DNA from: Onstottus_B arcticum
GTDB lineage: Bacteria; Acidobacteriota; Blastocatellia; UBA7656
DNA: 64,000 nt
Direction: 5' to 3'
Assembly: GCA_038040485.1 (NCBI GenBank)
Contig: JBBPIE010000016.1
Location: 77,261 to 141,260 of the forward strand
This document shows, one piece after another, positions 50,792 through 59,356 of this stretch (positions within the stretch are counted from its first letter, which is position 1; each line of letters begins with the position of its first letter). Under the pieces are notes generated by a model. The model was not told the DNA's origin and ran no database searches. It saw only the letters and a program-made list of their open reading frames with translations. A program made the translations under genes and the position numbers.

Positions 50792-53092
50792 TTATGTGCG
50801 GCTCACCGCATCAAGCTTGACCGCGCTGTTCTCGACTCGCACGGCGACTTCGGGGCGCGCTCCAACCGCGTGGCGATCGATATGCAGTTGAGTGAAGGGA
50901 ATGATGATCGTCTCCTGCAGCAAGCGTTCGAGTTGAGCGAGGCTCTTGCGCTCGGCGGCCAGCCGCTGGGCGAAAAACGCCGCGAGTTCCGGGTCCAGAT
51001 TTACTCGCACCGGCTGAGAAGCTTCGAGCCGCGCGCGCAACGCGTCGAGCCGCTCACCGATGATCGTCTCCGTAGCCGCGCGATCCAGCACCTGGAACTC
51101 GATCACTTCATCGATGGTCGCAGCCAGCCATTCGGCGAGACCGTATCCCGAACCGCGCTCTCGCAGATTCAGGCTGCCGGTGAACCGGAAGCTTCCCGAC
51201 ATCTGGTGCTCGCCCGGTTCTCCGTTGCGAGCCATGAAGCCCATGTGACCGTGCTTGCCAGATTCGGTCATCGGCGAAAGCGCCATCACCACCGTCGTAT
51301 TCGAGAGCGATATCCTCGCGCCCGCCGCGTCGGTGAACCGTCCCCGCTCGAGCGCCTCGCCAAGAAATTGCTGGACTACCGGATGCGCAAGATCGATGTT
51401 GCGGAAGAATAATAGCGAGTGCGGATTGTCCTCGGCTGCTTTCGACAGCAACCCGCTTCGTTCACTGTAGCCGACATATCCAGGCTCGGCGCCGATCAGC
51501 CGCGAAATCGACCAGGCCTCGGTGAACTGGCTCATGTCGAACTCGATCAACTTGTTCGCTGAACCATACAGGAACCTCGCAAGCGCCGTTGCCATCTCGT
51601 GCTTGCCCACACCCTCGGGGCCTGCGAACAGAAAAACACCATCCGGCTGTTCGGGCCGGATCTCGAGCCCAAGCTTCGCGATTCTTACAACGCGGGCGAC
51701 ATCGCGAGCGGCCCGTTGCTGGCCTGGCACCGCCCCGTTCAGGAACTCCTCCAACCGCTCGAGCCGCCCGGCCGGGTCTTCGTCCATTATCTCCAGCGGC
51801 AGACCCGTGGTTTCTGAAAGCGTCTCCGCGATGATCTCGCGCGTAAGGCTGTTTTGCTCGCTGAGTGTAGCCTTCGCCGCGGCCCGATCGAGCAAGTCGA
51901 ACGCTTTGTCCGGGAAACTCCGCGAGTGAAGAAACCGATCCGCCATCTCGACGATCAGCGAGACCATTTCTTCGTCGATCGTGACGCCGTGATAAGCCTC
52001 GAACGCGCTTCGTGTCTCGTTCAGAATGCGGCCCGCTTCTTCACGCGATGGCTCTTCGATCGTGATGGTGCTGAAGCGCCGTGCAAGCGCTTCATCGCGA
52101 GCGATGTATTTGTAGTACTCGGCGAGCGTGGTTGCGCCGATGCAGGTGATCTCGCCTTTGGACAACGAGGACTTCAGCAGGTTCGCGATATCGCCGGTTC
52201 CGCCCGCGCCGCCCGCGCTCAGCAGCGTGTGAATCTCATCGAAGAACAGGATCACGTCGCCCGCGCTGCGAACTTCCTCGAGCAGTTTCTTCAAGCGCTC
52301 TTCGATGTCGCCAGAGAATTTCGCGTCGGCCAGTAATCGCAACCGCGACACCTCGAGCACCCGCTTGCCTCGAAGCCTCAACGGCACATTGCCGTCGCAC
52401 AGGCGCTCGGCTACGGCGATGACCAGCGCGGTCTTGCCGACGCCGGGCTTGCCGATCAGCAGCGGGTTGTTTTTCAGCTTGCGGCAGAGCGTTTCGAGAA
52501 CCGCCGTGATCTCTCGTTCCCGGCCTACGAATGGGTGAGACGAAGCCGCTCGCGACTCCTCAGCCAGGTCCGAGCAATATTCCCCAAGCACACCGGCAAT
52601 CTGACCGCCGCGCCGCGAGCCAGGCCCTGAATCGGGTGATGCCTTTGTTGAGGCGCTTGATCCCAAAGCTTGTGGTGCGCTTCCGAACAACTGCATGACG
52701 TCCGGTTCAAAGCCGGGCACCTCGCGAAACGCCTTTCTCGCAGTCGCGCTGGCAAGCGCGGCTCGAAGGAGATAAAGCGGTGTGACAAGCGCGCAGCCCT
52801 CGGCCTCGGCTACGCGGCTGGCCGAGGTGATGACTGCCTGGGTTTCTTTTGTCACAGTGAGCGACTCGGAGGGCGCTGGAAAATGAGTGGTGACGATCAG
52901 GCTGGCTGCTTCAAGCAACCGGGCGCGCTGCGAGTTCGGCGCCTGATCGTTCGCGGGAACGGATTCGATCAACGCGGCTACGAGGTGAAGCGGAGACAGC
53001 AGACCGCCTCTCGTCCGCGCCAGCCTTTTCGCTTCCTCGAAGGCCGCCCGCGCCTGCGGTCCAAGCAAGTTGAGCAGTTGTTCTTTCTGCAT
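50792..53092 (-). CDS. ClpC-like AAA+ ATPase with degenerate D2
   Basis: 766 residues. The N-domain (1-135) has the Clp_N start LLNLLGPQARAAFEEAKRLA. D1 (about 190-385): Walker A IGKPGVGKTALVIAVAE, Walker B VILFFDEIHTLLSAG, Arg-finger ALARRFSTI. No ClpB middle coiled coil. D2 (about 450-640) keeps the family layout (FDMSQFTEAWSISRLIGAEP, GYVGYSE) but Walker A reads AGPEGVGKHEMA (Thr changed to His), Walker B reads LLFFRNIDLAHP (Asp-Glu replaced by Arg-Asn), and the NRIDE Arg finger reads AATIDE. So D2 should not hydrolyse ATP. A HMGFM segment could be the ClpP-docking loop. Followed by a YbjN-type gene. Confidence 0.9.
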   Translation of the reverse strand: MQKEQLLNLLGPQARAAFEEAKRLARTRGGLLSPLHLVAALIESVPANDQAPNSQRARLLEAASLIVTTHFPAPSESLTVTKETQAVITSASRVAEAEGCALVTPLYLLRAALASATARKAFREVPGFEPDVMQLFGSAPQALGSSASTKASPDSGPGSRRGGQIAGVLGEYCSDLAEESRAASSHPFVGREREITAVLETLCRKLKNNPLLIGKPGVGKTALVIAVAERLCDGNVPLRLRGKRVLEVSRLRLLADAKFSGDIEERLKKLLEEVRSAGDVILFFDEIHTLLSAGGAGGTGDIANLLKSSLSKGEITCIGATTLAEYYKYIARDEALARRFSTITIEEPSREEAGRILNETRSAFEAYHGVTIDEEMVSLIVEMADRFLHSRSFPDKAFDLLDRAAAKATLSEQNSLTREIIAETLSETTGLPLEIMDEDPAGRLERLEEFLNGAVPGQQRAARDVARVVRIAKLGLEIRPEQPDGVFLFAGPEGVGKHEMATALARFLYGSANKLIEFDMSQFTEAWSISRLIGAEPGYVGYSERSGLLSKAAEDNPHSLLFFRNIDLAHPVVQQFLGEALERGRFTDAAGARISLSNTTVVMALSPMTESGKHGHMGFMARNGEPGEHQMSGSFRFTGSLNLRERGSGYGLAEWLAATIDEVIEFQVLDRAATETIIGERLDALRARLEASQPVRVNLDPELAAFFAQRLAAERKSLAQLERLLQETIIIPFTQLHIDRHAVGARPEVAVRVENSAVKLDAVSRT

Positions 53093-53230
53093 TTAGTCCG
53101 GCCGCGCACGTCGATTGAGAACCGCGCCACACCTAATGTTTGTGACAGCGTATCTTGCTGATGATTGAGGGTCAATAAAAATCGAGACCGTCGTTTGAAA
53201 GTAAGCTTGGCGCGCTGCGCGCCTTGAGAA

Positions 53231-53333
53231 GCCTCTGCGAAAACCTCAGCGTCTCAGCGCCTCTGCGGTTATAGCATGTCGCGGGGTCGTCTAACCGCAG
53301 AGCCGCTGAGACGCTGAGGCTTGCGCAGAGAAG
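53231..53333. repeat. Palindromic element, GCGCAAACCTCA family, copy 2
   Basis: GCCTCTGCGAAAACCTCAGCG and GTCTCAGCGCCTCTGCGGTTA pair with CTAACCGCAGAGCCGCTGAG and ACGCTGAGGCTTGCGCAGAG; the arms are about 38 bases. It lies in the 300-base gap between the Clp-like gene and the 53401 gene. Confidence 0.88.
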
Positions 53334-53400
53334 ACTGTTAGTCCGATGGCCTCCTGAAGTCGGGCGGAAGACTGACTAACTACCGAAATACTGGAATGCT

Positions 53401-53829
53401 CTACTGAATCGTCTCGGTGCTGACGACGGCTTGAGGTTGGTTTGCGTCGGTCACTACGAGCGTCTGCTCTGAGAACACGTTCGAGTTTATCAACGTCTGC
53501 AAAACGTAACCGCCTGCGGTGGGGAAAGAGATGTTGGCAAAGATCGTCACGTTATCGGCAAAGCCGTCGCGCGGGACTTCAAACGGCGACGGAGCCGACA
53601 CCGCGACCGGCTGCGAACGATCCGGCGTCAGAATGCGAACCTCGGACAGGTACTGCCCGTCGCCCGACCAGTGGTTCAGTATGACGATCTTGAGCAAGGT
53701 AACCGGCAGTTGCTGGACTTGAATCGCGTAGAAGATTCCCATCAGGCTGAGCTTATGGTTGATCTCGAGCCGCACGTCTTCGCAGAGGATTGTATAGTTG
53801 AGTTTGAGGTTTGTTGGTTGTCCTGACAT
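53401..53829 (-). CDS. DUF6941-like protein
   Basis: 142 residues, all-beta wording (KLNYTILCEDVRLEINHKLS, TLLKIVILNHWSGDGQYLSE, FEVPRDGFADNVTIFANISF, LVVTDANQPQAVVSTETIQ). There is no signal peptide or membrane helix. The length and opening NYTILCEDVR match a family of conserved cytosolic proteins (DUF6941) of unknown function. The start is ATG 53829; no strong Shine-Dalgarno. Confidence 0.8.
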   Translation of the reverse strand: MSGQPTNLKLNYTILCEDVRLEINHKLSLMGIFYAIQVQQLPVTLLKIVILNHWSGDGQYLSEVRILTPDRSQPVAVSAPSPFEVPRDGFADNVTIFANISFPTAGGYVLQTLINSNVFSEQTLVVTDANQPQAVVSTETIQ

Positions 53830-53977
53830 CGTTGGCCGCGTTCTGCTTTCGCGTTCACTATCTCATGGCGGCGGATGACCTTCAAGCGCAGCGGCTTCAA
53901 TCGAACGCTGTTGTCAGGCTGATCGCCATTGTGTTCTAGTAGCAACGTTCAACTCATACCAGTCGGGAGAAGAAACA

Positions 53978-54472
53978 GTGAAAAGAGTAATGTGTTCGTC
54001 GCTCTTGATGTTGTTCGCGATTGGCGTAGGAATAACGGCGTCCCCTGCTCAAACGTCCGAGAAGGACTCAGCGGTTGTTGAGCGAGAGGTTCGCGAAGTC
54101 TTCGACAAGTGGTCGACGGCGCTTGGGCGTGCAGACAAGAAGACGTACCTCGACACGTTCTGGAACTCGCCGAAACTGGTCATACGAGTAGCGGGCGGCG
54201 AATGGCGGGGGATCGAAGCTTATCGCAAGCGCATCGAAGCGGCTCAACTTCCGCCCGCAAGCCCGTCGGACTACAAGAACGTCGAGGTGGTGGCGCTGGG
54301 CCGCGACGCAGCAGTAGTGACTTATGAGCGGCCGGCTCCCGGCGGGGTGACTGGACCGGCGGGCGAGTCATTGATCTTCATAGGCACGGCCGTTTTCACT
54401 CGCACCGCGGAGGGCTGGAAGATAGCCGCATGGCACGCGCATTCGGTATCGGCAAAAAGCTCAGCTCACTAA
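53978..54472 (+). CDS. Exported SnoaL/NTF2-fold protein
   Basis: 164 residues with a signal (MKRVMCSSLLMLFAIGVGITA). The NTF2-like core: VEREVREVFDKWSTALGRAD, TYLDTFWNSPKLVIRVAGGE, WRGIEAYRKRIEAAQLPPAS, VVALGRDAAVVTYERPA, WKIAAWHAHS. It is related to DUF4440/YybH-type proteins. A binding role is more likely than catalysis, since no clear catalytic triad is seen. The start is GTG 53978 after GGGAGAAGAAA. Confidence 0.88.
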   Translation: MKRVMCSSLLMLFAIGVGITASPAQTSEKDSAVVEREVREVFDKWSTALGRADKKTYLDTFWNSPKLVIRVAGGEWRGIEAYRKRIEAAQLPPASPSDYKNVEVVALGRDAAVVTYERPAPGGVTGPAGESLIFIGTAVFTRTAEGWKIAAWHAHSVSAKSSAH

Positions 54473-54479
54473 ATGCGGG

Positions 54480-54704
54480 ATGAAGCTACTAGAGCGCCTT
54501 AACCTCAGTCTTCCCCTACTGCGGATACGGCAGTCATGCGAAGCGTGCGGGCAATCATTCGCTTGTGAAATCGGTCTCACCGGTTGCTGGTGTTCCCACG
54601 TTAGAGTGAGCGCGAATACCCGCCAGGCATTGCGATCAAAGTACCGCCGCTGTTTGTGCCGGGGCTGTCTGGGCAAGGCCGAACTTGAGGGTTCGGAAAC
54701 GTGA
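54480..54704 (+). CDS. Cysteine-rich CWC-domain protein
   Basis: 74 residues. The CWC pattern CEACGQSFACEIGLTGCWCS, then KYRRCLCRGCL, gives eight Cys that should form a zinc cluster. The family is small and poorly known. Its gene is seven bases after the previous stop and 15 bases before the next start, on the same strand, so the three are probably one unit. The start ATG is in a weak context. Confidence 0.8.
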   Translation: MKLLERLNLSLPLLRIRQSCEACGQSFACEIGLTGCWCSHVRVSANTRQALRSKYRRCLCRGCLGKAELEGSET

Positions 54705-54719
54705 GTCGCAAGTTTGTCC

Positions 54720-55019
54720 ATGCAAGACGATTTCGAGTCAAACCCGCATCGCACTGTCTGTCCGACCGAGCAAACCAGAGAGAGACTTTGCCTGCCTGGC
54801 GAGCAAGATTGCACCGTGGGCGAGTCGGTGCGACCCTCAGGTGAGCCATCGCAACCTTCTCCTCTGATTGAGGGAGAAGACTATTACTATGAAGGAGAGA
54901 TGATCGTCTTCACTGCTCGTTATCACCTTCGTCGCGGGTACTGTTGTCAGAGCGGCTGCCGACACTGCCCGTATGACGAAGCTGCAAGCCACCAGGAAGA
55001 GCCTTTGTCGCCCATCTAG
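54720..55019 (+). CDS. DUF5522-family protein
   Basis: 99 residues. The C-terminal GYCCQSGCRHCPYDE is the DUF5522 hallmark (CCxSGCRHCPY), and the preceding EDYYYEGEMIVFTARYHLRR is the family alpha-beta part. It has a DUF-style cysteine cluster of likely metal binding. It directly follows the CWC gene, an association seen in other genomes. The first 45 residues are variable. Start ATG 54720; no good Shine-Dalgarno. Confidence 0.85.
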   Translation: MQDDFESNPHRTVCPTEQTRERLCLPGEQDCTVGESVRPSGEPSQPSPLIEGEDYYYEGEMIVFTARYHLRRGYCCQSGCRHCPYDEAASHQEEPLSPI

Positions 55020-55081
55020 GGCGACGGTTGTTCGACGACAGCGAGAAGATGTTTGTTGTTTTGACGTTCTTGCCTTCAGCG

Positions 55082-55978
55082 ATGCGAACTCAAGGACAAG
55101 CCGCCTTGCCTAGCATAACCAAAGTGATTACCGAAGGAGCTGCGCGGCTCAAGGCTTCCGCGGTCGCCGATGAGCGGCGAACCGCGGGGGTCTTGCTCTG
55201 CCACGTCCTTGGCATCGACCGCACACATCTGCTCACCAAATCAGACGAACTCGTCGCCGCCTCGGAATACGAAACGTATCTAACGCTCATTGAGCGTCGC
55301 GCGGCGGGCGAGCCTTTGCAGTACATCACCGGTCACCAGGAGTTTTACGGTCTTGATTTTGTGGTCACACCCGATGTCTTGATTCCCAGACCCGAGACTG
55401 AATTCCTGGTTGAGCGAGTCGTCAAACTCGCCAGCGATTTTCCGAAAGAAGAGTCGCTGCTGATAGTCGATCTCGGAACCGGCTCGGGCTGCATAGCTAT
55501 AGCCCTGGCCGTTCATCTGCCACACGCGCGGCTCATCGCCACTGACATCTCCGCAGCAGCGCTCGAAGTGGCGCGAGCAAACGCCGAGCGCCACCGAGTC
55601 GCCGATCGGATCGAGTTTCTGGAAGGCGACGCGCTCGAGCCTCTTGCGCGACTCGGGCTTGAAGGTGCGGTAGACGTGCTGGCGGCGAATCCGCCGTACG
55701 TCGAAGAAGCAACATCGCAACTCGTGCAACGCGAGGTGCGAGAGTGGGAACCGCACATCGCCTTGTTTGCCGGCGCGGATGGATTGGATTTCTATCGGCG
55801 GCTTCTCCCGGACGCGCCTCGCTATCTGAAGCCGGGAGCGTTCGCCGTTCTTGAGATCGGCTTCTCACAGCTTGACTCAATCTCAGCGATGATCGCCGGC
55901 GGCGCGCTTGAGTTGGTTGACGCGACGCCGGACCTGCAGGGAATCCCACGTACGGTCTGCGTTCGACGAGTTGGTTAG
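55082..55978 (+). CDS. prmC: Peptide chain release factor glutamine methyltransferase
   Basis: 298 residues from ATG 55082; ATG 55049 and 55028 are in frame upstream and less likely. It N5-methylates Gln of the GGQ motif in RF1/RF2. The N-terminal helical domain reads LPSITKVITEGAARLKASAV, QYITGHQEFYGLDF; the SAM motif is IVDLGTGSGCIAIALA, DISAAALEVARANA, and the catalytic NPPY box is ANPPYVEE with REVREWEPHIALFAG. The C-terminal LEIGFSQLDSI is typical. It closes the CWC-DUF5522 stretch, same strand, 62 bases apart. Confidence 0.95.
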   Translation: MRTQGQAALPSITKVITEGAARLKASAVADERRTAGVLLCHVLGIDRTHLLTKSDELVAASEYETYLTLIERRAAGEPLQYITGHQEFYGLDFVVTPDVLIPRPETEFLVERVVKLASDFPKEESLLIVDLGTGSGCIAIALAVHLPHARLIATDISAAALEVARANAERHRVADRIEFLEGDALEPLARLGLEGAVDVLAANPPYVEEATSQLVQREVREWEPHIALFAGADGLDFYRRLLPDAPRYLKPGAFAVLEIGFSQLDSISAMIAGGALELVDATPDLQGIPRTVCVRRVG

Positions 55979-56004
55979 CGAACTGCCCGCATGAATTGCT
56001 AGCT

Positions 56005-56091
56005 TGTACGGGCGGCACTCCGTGGCCGCCCCTCTTCGGCAAAACGTAGTGCGCGCACAAAGGGGCGGCCACGGAGTGCCGCCCGTACAGG
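56005..56091. repeat. Palindromic element, TGTACGGGCGGCACTCC family
   Basis: TTGTACGGGCGGCACTCCGTGGCCGCCCC on the left and GGGGCGGCCACGGAGTGCCGCCCGTACA on the right make a near-perfect 28-base inverted repeat with about 30 bases between. It is the only copy in the window, 26 bases after the prmC stop. Confidence 0.9.
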
Positions 56092-56172
56092 AGCGCGTCG
56101 TCGCTCCGACCTCCAGAAACCTTTTTTGAATATAACCAAGCCCTCCCGGATACGTCATGGTGAGAGCCAACA

Positions 56173-56718
56173 ATGGACGACGCGACTGCCATACGAGCTT
56201 GTAGAGCGGGAGACCGGCAGGCCTTTCGCCATCTGGTCGAGGCCTATCAGGGCCAGGCGATCGGACACGCGCTCGGCATCCTTGGCAACCGCGAAGACGC
56301 TCGGGATGCGGTGCAGGACGCGCTCATGGACGCCTTTCAAGCGCTGAACCGGTTCGACCTGTCTCGCAAGTTCTATCCATGGTTCTACGTCATCCTGAGA
56401 AACCGGTGCTACAAGCTCGCGGGCGCTCGAACCAAACGAGAAACGGAGAGCATCGAGGATACGCAGATACTCGAGCCTTCGACCAGCGCGCCGCGCGAAG
56501 AGTTGTTGCTGCTCGAGCGGGCGTTGTTGGAACTCGACGCCGAGGACCGCGAGATCATCACTTTGAAACACCTCGACGGGCTCTCATACGAGGAACTGGC
56601 TGAGCGACTCCAAATACCTGAGGGCACCGTGATGAGCCGTTTGTTCCATGCGCGCAAGCGGCTGCACGCGCGCGTCACTCGCACATCTTCCAAAACCTAT
56701 GAGGGGTTCAAGCAATGA
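56173..56718 (+). CDS. ECF sigma factor
   Basis: 181 residues. Region 2: FRHLVEAYQGQAIGHALGIL, REDARDAVQDALMDAFQALN, RKFYPWFYVILRNRCYKL. Region 4: LDAEDREIITLKHLDGLSYE, LAERLQIPEGTVMSRLFHAR. It is a normal ECF, RpoE-like. It overlaps the next gene by four bases (ATGA), a likely cognate zinc-binding anti-sigma, so it is probably released on an envelope signal. The start ATG is 56173, Shine-Dalgarno weak. Confidence 0.94.
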   Translation: MDDATAIRACRAGDRQAFRHLVEAYQGQAIGHALGILGNREDARDAVQDALMDAFQALNRFDLSRKFYPWFYVILRNRCYKLAGARTKRETESIEDTQILEPSTSAPREELLLLERALLELDAEDREIITLKHLDGLSYEELAERLQIPEGTVMSRLFHARKRLHARVTRTSSKTYEGFKQ

Positions 56719-57152
56719 AGAACATCGGTTGTGAAACAGTGCTGATGGCAGCGATGGCGGCCGCCGACGGCCATCCTGGAAAGATGGAGACTGCGCAGGT
56801 CGAAGCTCATCTTGCAATGTGCGGCGATTGTCGCGGCGAGCTTGAAGCGCTCGGCGGTCTGGCGAAACTGCTCGACGCGCAGAAGCGTCGCCAGTCCCAC
56901 GAAGAGTTATGGAGAGCGATTGAGCCTCGCTTGGTTGATCAGACTGAGCGGCATTCGGCTGATCGCAGTCTCAAGGTGTGGATACCGGTCGGGCTGATCC
57001 TGTTTGCGTACAAACTGTTCGAGCAGATACCCGATCGCCAGCTCGCTTTGGCTTACAAGCTGTTGCCGATCCTGCTGGTGACAGCCGGTTTCGTCTATCT
57101 GAGGCAAAACCCATTCAAGATCAAAACAGAGTTGAAGCTCGAAGGAGAGTGA
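56715..57152 (+). CDS. Anti-sigma factor with zinc-binding ZAS motif
   Basis: 145 residues. The N-terminal ZAS-type motif is EAHLAMCGDCRGEL (HxxxCxxC), needed to hold the sigma; the early Cys in NIGCETV may be the fourth ligand. A short linker is followed by two close hydrophobic helices (VWIPVGLILFAYKLFEQI, LLPILLVTAGFVYL), so it is membrane-bound. Overlap with the ECF gene fixes the pair. Activation of the operon by loss of the anti-sigma is inferred. Confidence 0.9.
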   Translation: MKNIGCETVLMAAMAAADGHPGKMETAQVEAHLAMCGDCRGELEALGGLAKLLDAQKRRQSHEELWRAIEPRLVDQTERHSADRSLKVWIPVGLILFAYKLFEQIPDRQLALAYKLLPILLVTAGFVYLRQNPFKIKTELKLEGE

Positions 57153-57155
57153 ACA

Positions 57156-57470
57156 ATGAGCAACCATGAATCAAATTCTCATGTAGTCCTCGGTCAAAAG
57201 TACGCGTACGCGACCGCTTCGTTAGTTCTTGCCATCCTGTGCTTTGTGAACCTCGCAAGTCTCGAGAAGGCGATAGTAGCGATCATCTTCGCGTGGCTGG
57301 CGTTGAAGGATACACCGGCGCCCAGGCTCACCGAGCGAAGGCTCTGGGCAAAGATTGCGATCGCGCTGGCCTCGTTCATGCTGATTATGGTACCAACCGT
57401 AATCCTTCTGAATCTCGATCGGCTTCGAGGCTGGATAGACGCGCTTGCGAAGCTGAGTGAGGGCAAGTAG
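57156..57470 (+). CDS. Small two-helix membrane protein of the sigma operon
   Basis: 104 residues, with two or three hydrophobic helices: YATASLVLAILCFVNLASL, AIVAIIFAWLALKD and IAIALASFMLIMVPTVILLN. It starts 4 bases after the anti-sigma stop, so is part of the operon. No motif. It may aid signal sensing or the hydrolase export. Unknown family. Confidence 0.82.
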   Translation: MSNHESNSHVVLGQKYAYATASLVLAILCFVNLASLEKAIVAIIFAWLALKDTPAPRLTERRLWAKIAIALASFMLIMVPTVILLNLDRLRGWIDALAKLSEGK

Positions 57471-57503
57471 CGTGGTGAGTCCACGTCCGAGGAGGGAATC
57501 CCA

Positions 57504-59243
57504 ATGAAGCAGGCGTTCCGTTTCTTACTCGTCATCATTCTGTGTCAGACGGCTCTGTTGAGCGCGGCTGCGCAGGAGAAACCCGCCAGCTCTCCGCTTC
57601 CGCCGGCCACCCCGCTGCTATCGCCGTCGATCTGCGGCAAGAGCAATCTGCTGTTCATGCTTGGGGAACAGCCGGTCGGAGGCGAGGCACTGGAGATCAA
57701 GTGCCGGCCTGATGGCTACAGCGCAGTCGCTCGAACCGAGCTGAAGGTGCCGGGCGCCTCGATCGATCTCAACACGACTCTCGACCTGGATAAGTCAGGT
57801 TCGCCGACTTCGAGCACAGCCAAAGGAACGGTCGGGGGCAAGCTCTTCGATCAGTCGGTCTCGATCAAAGACGGAACGGCAACGATGACAACCGACGGCA
57901 ACACGCGCCAGGTTCCGTTCAAGGAAGGATCCGCCTTGATGGGCGGCAACATTTTCTACATGTTCCATTTCGCGATTGCTCGATACGACGCCGCGCGCGG
58001 CGGCTCGCAGGAGATATCGATCTTTCCAAACGGGAGCGTCAACATTGAGCGGGTCGCGCGCGATGCGCTGACGGCTGCTAACCTCGCCTCCGGCGCTGCA
58101 AGCTTCGATCGATACGAAGTGAACGCGCGGGGAGTCGTCATAGTCGTTTGGTTCGATAGCCGGGGGCGGCTCGCCGCGCTTGCGATACCGCTGCAAAACT
58201 TTGGCGCAGTCCGCGAAGACTACGTTGCGTTTGAAACTGCTTTCAAAGGGGCGCTCGCGGCTAAGATGAAAGCCATCCAGCCGGACTACAGTGCGCCCGC
58301 GGGGGCAGCCTTCACCGCCGAGGAAGTGACCGTTCAAGCGAAGGGGTTCACGCTTGCGGGCACGCTGCTTCTGCCAAAGTCGGGCAAGGCTCCGTTCCCG
58401 GCTGTCATCACCATAACCGGTTCCGGCCAGCAGACTCGCGACGAGCGCTTGCCGCTTCCGGGGCTCGACAAGTACCGGCCATTCGGACAGATCGCCGAAG
58501 CGTTGGCGAGCCGTGGCGTGGCCGTTTTGCGCGTCGACGATCGGGGCGTTGGGAAATCTGCAGGCCTTCAAACGCTGTCAAGCGCGACGATGGCTGACTT
58601 CGCCGACGACGTTCGTGCGCAGGTTGAGTACTTGCGTTCCCGTCGCGAGATTGATCCAGGTCGAATTGCGCTAGCGGGCCATAGCGAAGGCGGCGTCATC
58701 GCTCCGATGGTTGCCGGAACGGATCCTCGGATTGCAGCGATCGTCTTGATGGCCGGAACAGCGAAACGGGGCAACGTTGTGCTCGGATACCAGGTCGCTT
58801 ATCAGCTCGACGCAAGCACAACTCTGAGCGATAAAGAAAAGGCGAAGCAGCGAGCCGAGCAGCTAGATGAGATTCGCGCAGTCATGGAAGGCGGCGACAC
58901 ATCGAAGCTGTCTGAGTTCATGCGAAGCCCCTGGATGAAACACTTTCTCATATACGATCCGCTGCCCGCGATCGCCAAAGTTCGCCAGCCGATTCTGGTC
59001 CTCCAGGGAGAGATCGACCGGCAGGTCACCGCCGATCAAGCGCCGATGATCGAGAAAGCGGCGCGCGCGGCCGGCAACAAAGACGTGACCGTGCGCATGT
59101 TTCCGGGTTTGAATCATCTGTTCCTGCCTGCGAAGACCGGCGCGCCTTCAGAGTACACCTCGCTTTCGACAACGTCCGTCGGCGATGATGTCATCAAGCA
59201 GTTGACCGATTGGATTGTCGAGAAGTTGGGCGTGAGCAAGTAG
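57504..59243 (+). CDS. Exported alpha/beta hydrolase (two-domain)
   Basis: 579 residues. The signal peptide is MKQAFRFLLVIILCQTALLS. An N-terminal beta-rich domain (about 40-275) precedes an alpha/beta hydrolase domain: GTLLLPKSGKAPFPAVITIT, RVDDRGVGKS, nucleophile Ser in ALAGHSEGGVIAP, acid Asp in GEIDRQVTADQ, base His in PGLNHLFLPAK. This resembles exported dienelactone-hydrolase/peptidase S9-like esterases with an extra front domain. It ends the sigma/anti-sigma operon, so it could be induced by envelope stress; substrate unknown. GGAGGGAATCCC precedes the ATG. Confidence 0.92.
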   Translation: MKQAFRFLLVIILCQTALLSAAAQEKPASSPLPPATPLLSPSICGKSNLLFMLGEQPVGGEALEIKCRPDGYSAVARTELKVPGASIDLNTTLDLDKSGSPTSSTAKGTVGGKLFDQSVSIKDGTATMTTDGNTRQVPFKEGSALMGGNIFYMFHFAIARYDAARGGSQEISIFPNGSVNIERVARDALTAANLASGAASFDRYEVNARGVVIVVWFDSRGRLAALAIPLQNFGAVREDYVAFETAFKGALAAKMKAIQPDYSAPAGAAFTAEEVTVQAKGFTLAGTLLLPKSGKAPFPAVITITGSGQQTRDERLPLPGLDKYRPFGQIAEALASRGVAVLRVDDRGVGKSAGLQTLSSATMADFADDVRAQVEYLRSRREIDPGRIALAGHSEGGVIAPMVAGTDPRIAAIVLMAGTAKRGNVVLGYQVAYQLDASTTLSDKEKAKQRAEQLDEIRAVMEGGDTSKLSEFMRSPWMKHFLIYDPLPAIAKVRQPILVLQGEIDRQVTADQAPMIEKAARAAGNKDVTVRMFPGLNHLFLPAKTGAPSEYTSLSTTSVGDDVIKQLTDWIVEKLGVSK

Positions 59244-59356
59244 AGGAATTGCGAATGTCGAATTGCGAATTGCGAATCAAGTAGAGGAATTGCGAATGTC
59301 AAATTGCGAATTGCGAATCAAGATTCACGTTGTGCGATTCGCGATTCGCAATTCCC
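59244..59356. repeat. Palindromic element, GGAATTGCGAATGTCGAATTGCG family
   Basis: AGGAATTGCGAATGTCGAATTGCGAATTGCGAATCAAG is repeated (also at 59285), then the complement ATTCGCGATTCGCAATTCC closes it. It starts directly after the 57504 stop and includes the start codon and first about 20 codons of the next gene. Confidence 0.85.
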
